Origin: Parafilimonas sp.
GTDB taxonomy: Bacteria > Bacteroidota > Bacteroidia > Chitinophagales > Chitinophagaceae
DNA length: 8,911 nucleotides
Direction of reading: 5' to 3'
NCBI GenBank assembly: GCA_025927795.1
Contig: JAICKT010000178.1
Span: forward strand, 1 to 8,911
Below, in pieces: positions 7,092 to 8,911 of this stretch (positions are counted from its first letter, which is position 1; each line of letters opens with the position of its first letter). Under the pieces are notes generated by a model, which saw nothing but the letters and a program-made list of their open reading frames with translations, did not search any database and was not told where the DNA came from. The position numbers and the translations under genes are program-made.

Positions 7092-7256
7092 AAATGCAAA
7101 TTAATCGTATAAAATTTTAATGAGATTAGCACCATAGCAGCGAACAGAAGTTTATCAGCATATAAAAAAGGTTATAGCACATGACAAGAATTATTACTGT
7201 TCTTACTTGTATTTTATAAGTGAATAAATGAAGCCTTTCAACACCAACTATAACCG

Positions 7257-7286
7257 TTTGCCAAAAAATGATAGCCTGTATTTTTA
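7257..7286 (+). promoter_or_regulatory. Candidate Bacteroidota promoter for the DUF2911-TPR gene
   Basis: TTTG at 7257-7260 is followed after 18 bases by TATTTTTA at 7279-7286, seven of eight matches to TAnnTTTG. This is the arrangement recognised by the primary sigma factor of Bacteroidota (-33 TTTG, -7 TAnnTTTG). A start near 7291-7293 would leave a leader of about 40 bases. No Shine-Dalgarno is seen in it, as usual for the phylum. Confidence 0.42.
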
Positions 7287-7331
7287 TTAAGTGTACATTA
7301 ATCTATTCTTTCATTTTAAAAACAACATGAG

Positions 7332-8426
7332 ATGCCGAAACTATTTACTACCAAATTAATTACAGTATTCATTGTTGCACTACTGTCAACAAACATATTT
7401 CCGCAAGGTGTTATTACCACACCAAGAACACCAAGCCCTGCTGCATCAGTTACGCAAACAATAGGTATATCAACTGTTACGGTAAATTATTCAAGACCGT
7501 CTGTAAGAGGTCGCAAAATTTGGGATTCGCTTGTGCCTTATGGTTATAATGTGCAGGGCTTTGGTGCAGGCAACCGTGCGCCATGGCGTGCAGGCGCTAA
7601 CGAAAACACTACTATTACATTTTCGCATGATGCAAAAGTGCAGGGTCAGCCTGTACCCGCAGGTGAGTATGGTTTGTTCTTCGTAATTAATTCTGATAAT
7701 GCAGGTGAAGTGATATTATCAAAAGATTATAAATCGTGGGGAAGTTTTTGGTATGATTCAACACATGATTTTTTGCGGGCAAATATTCAAATACGCGATG
7801 TGCCTGTAATGACCGAAATGCTTACTTATGATTTTATGAACGACACAAAAAATTCTGCTGAGCTTGTGCTGAACTGGGAGAAAAAACAGTTTCCTGTAAA
7901 AATAGAATTTGACGTTGATAAAATTGTTATGGACAATGCGGTGGAACAATTAAAGAATACAGTTGGTTTTTCATGGCAGGGTTATGCAAGCGCTGCTAAT
8001 TATGCATTGCAAAATAACACAAATCTCGATCAGGCAATTGTGTGGAGTAACCAGGCAATTGCGCAGAACCGGAATTTTACTACACTAACTTTAAAATCGA
8101 ATTTGCTTAAAGCGCAGGGAAAAACTGATGAGGCTGCTAAAGCAATGGATACAGCTATACAATTATCTACAGAAAATGAATTGAATTTATATGCCTATGG
8201 GTTAATGAATCAGCAACAAACAGATAAAGCAATTGAAATGTTTTTGCTAAATACAAAGCGCCATCCTGAAAGTGCTAATGTTTGGGATAGTTTGGGTGAA
8301 GGGTATTTTAATAAAGGGGATAAGAAAAATGCTATTGCCAGTTTTAAAAAATCATTGAGCATGAACCCGCCTGCGCCAACAAAAGCAAATTCAGAAAAAT
8401 TTTTAAAGCAGATGGGCGCGATGTAA
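7332..8426 (+). CDS. Exported DUF2911 protein with C-terminal TPR repeats
   Basis: 364 residues. Residues 1-25 form a signal peptide (basic KLFTTK, hydrophobic LITVFIVALLS, then NIFPQG), so the protein is exported to the periplasm. About 30-195 is a DUF2911 domain, common in secreted Bacteroidota proteins: it shows TPRTPSPAASVTQTIG, VNYSRPSVRGRKIW, the APWRAGANENT segment, PAGEYGLFFV and DYKSWGSFWYD. About 215-350 are TPR-like helical repeats, the clearest being ANVWDSLGEGYFNKGDKKNA followed by IASFKKSLSMNP; these usually mediate protein contacts. The domain has no established activity, so I give no biochemical role. The ATG at 7332 directly precedes the signal peptide; an ATG at 7327 is out of frame and closes after 10 codons. 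Probably transcribed alone, from the candidate promoter at 7257-7286 to the hairpin at 8489-8534. Confidence 0.92.
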   Translation: MPKLFTTKLITVFIVALLSTNIFPQGVITTPRTPSPAASVTQTIGISTVTVNYSRPSVRGRKIWDSLVPYGYNVQGFGAGNRAPWRAGANENTTITFSHDAKVQGQPVPAGEYGLFFVINSDNAGEVILSKDYKSWGSFWYDSTHDFLRANIQIRDVPVMTEMLTYDFMNDTKNSAELVLNWEKKQFPVKIEFDVDKIVMDNAVEQLKNTVGFSWQGYASAANYALQNNTNLDQAIVWSNQAIAQNRNFTTLTLKSNLLKAQGKTDEAAKAMDTAIQLSTENELNLYAYGLMNQQQTDKAIEMFLLNTKRHPESANVWDSLGEGYFNKGDKKNAIASFKKSLSMNPPAPTKANSEKFLKQMGAM

Positions 8427-8488
8427 TAAATGCTGAACGAATTTGTTTGTAGTATTTTAAAATTGCAAAGCAATAAGATTTAGAAATT

Positions 8489-8534
8489 AATCCCGGCGAA
8501 TGATATGATCTTTATCATTTCTTCGGGATTTTTA
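8489..8534 (+). terminator. Two-part hairpin terminator between convergent genes
   Basis: The outer stem AATCCCG (8489-8495) pairs with CGGGATT (8524-8530). An inner stem AATGATA (8499-8505) pairs with TATCATT (8513-8519) around a 7-base loop. The right outer arm runs into T's (ATTTTTA), the layout of an intrinsic terminator for the DUF2911-TPR gene. It ends only two bases before the stop codon of the convergent glycosyltransferase gene. The opposite strand gives the same stem followed by a weaker T-rich tail, so it probably works in both directions. Confidence 0.82.
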
Positions 8535-8536
8535 GT

Positions 8537-8911
8537 TTACGCTTCGCACACCATTCTGCAAAAGCGGCTGTATAATTTTTCGTAACGCGGAACAATATTA
8601 TGCAGATCAAATTTTAAAGCCTGTGCTTTTGCATTCTTCCGGAACTGTGCTAATAATTCTTCATGCGATAATAAATTAACAGCGCAGGCGCTCATGGTTT
8701 CTATATCACCAACAGCAGCGGTGTAGCCTGTTTCACCATTAATATTTATTTCAGGCAAGCCGCCTGCATCAGAACTTATTACAGGAACATTTGCAGCCAT
8801 CGCTTCCATTGCCGCAAGCCCAAAACTTTCATATTCACTCGGCAATAAAAACAAATCAGATACCAGCAAAATTTCTTCTATCTGCTCCTGCTTACCCAAA
8901 AAACGTACATC
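8537..8911 (-). CDS. bshA: Glycosyltransferase family 4, BshA-like; C-terminal part, cut by window end
   Basis: BshA transfers N-acetylglucosamine from UDP-GlcNAc to L-malate, the first step of bacillithiol synthesis, in the cytoplasm. The 124 visible residues are the C-terminal GT-B nucleotide-sugar domain of a protein normally about 375-380 long; the frame is open to base 8911 and begins DVRFLGKQEQIEEIL. The TTG at 8899 is internal, not a start. Diagnostic segments are SDLFLLPSEYESFGLAAMEA, holding the GT4 EX7E motif (Glu of ESFGL and Glu of MEA), then VPVISSDAGGLPEI and NGETGYTAAVGD. The order LGKQ, SE-ESFGL, GGLPE, GETGY fits BshA better than general GT4 enzymes, and bacillithiol is known in Bacteroidota. 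Without the N-terminal acceptor domain another GT4 activity cannot be excluded. It ends against the shared terminator at 8489-8534. Confidence 0.78.
   Translation of the reverse strand, partial: DVRFLGKQEQIEEILLVSDLFLLPSEYESFGLAAMEAMAANVPVISSDAGGLPEININGETGYTAAVGDIETMSACAVNLLSHEELLAQFRKNAKAQALKFDLHNIVPRYEKLYSRFCRMVCEA

Larger units (their letters stand above)
6862..7331. other. 470-base divergent intergenic region
   Basis: Lies between the MFS gene (leftward) and the DUF2911-TPR gene (rightward), so it should hold both promoters. I see a plausible promoter for the rightward gene (7257-7286) and none I would defend for the MFS gene. Other contents: a 12-base AT palindrome (6993-7004); a 25-codon minus-strand open frame (7014-7091); and a GC-richer imperfect hairpin, CGCTC at 7032-7036 with GAGCG at 7065-7069. 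Two tiny plus-strand frames (7181-7219 and 7228-7290) have no recognisable product. No RNA gene or mobile element end is visible. Confidence 0.6.

Noticed and set aside
7181..7219. 12-codon frame MTRIITVLTCIL resembling the start of a signal peptide
   Set aside because: It stops after 12 codons and no continuation in other frames looks like a secreted protein.
7228..7290. 20-codon plus-strand frame starting MKPFNTNYNRLPKN
   Set aside because: No recognisable motif, and it overlaps the candidate promoter of the downstream gene; most likely chance.
7327..7359. Out-of-frame ATG five bases before the DUF2911-TPR start, 10-codon frame
   Set aside because: Could in principle be an overlapping leader frame, but nothing supports translation and such mini-frames are common by chance.
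8897..8899. TTG as start of the glycosyltransferase
   Set aside because: The frame continues to the window edge with conserved sequence (DVRF before LGKQ); the gene is truncated by the window, not short.
1..8911. A novel defence, mobile or biosynthetic gene system
   Set aside because: Every sizeable gene belongs to a common family, and I see no transposase, recombinase, nuclease, toxin-antitoxin pair, CRISPR repeat or tandem repeat array.

Overview
The window looks like a chromosomal segment of a Bacteroidota bacterium, most likely of the Chitinophagia type. The DNA is AT-rich, the start codons lack Shine-Dalgarno sequences, a DUF2911 secreted protein is present, and the minus-strand glycosyltransferase at the right edge reads like the bacillithiol enzyme BshA. 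These are family-level inferences; I could not search any database.

Layout from left to right. 1-1164 (+) is a degradative 3-ketoacyl-CoA thiolase lacking only its first few codons, ending in a hairpin that spans its stop. 1165-1742 has no intact gene: it holds a decayed, frameshifted SRPBCC/AHSA1-type gene on the minus strand and the leader of the next gene. 1743-4184 (+) is an 813-residue cytoplasmic hybrid-free histidine kinase with four PAS domains. It collides tail to tail, with a 6-base overlap, with a single-domain CheY-like response regulator (4179-4592, -). Upstream of that regulator on the same strand lie a secreted TIM-barrel sugar isomerase/epimerase-like protein (4677-5519, -) and a 12-helix MFS transporter (5605-6861, -). 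The three minus genes are spaced by about 85 bases and could be one transcription unit, MFS to isomerase to regulator. A 470-base divergent intergenic region (6862-7331) follows. Then comes an exported DUF2911-TPR protein (7332-8426, +), a strong two-part hairpin terminator (8489-8534), and the C-terminal part of a convergent bshA-like gene (8537-8911, -) that runs off the window.

How the genes may work together. The kinase and the convergent receiver are a plausible signalling pair, because the receiver has no output domain and the kinase has no receiver of its own. The MFS carrier and the periplasmic-type isomerase may serve sugar uptake or modification. The thiolase, DUF2911-TPR protein and BshA appear to belong to separate functions. 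I see no mobile element, CRISPR array, RNA gene or convincing undescribed defence or biosynthetic system. The items most worth a second look are the gene remnant at 1212-1498, the kinase/regulator overlap, the palindrome at the MFS start codon, and a small open frame at 7014-7091.
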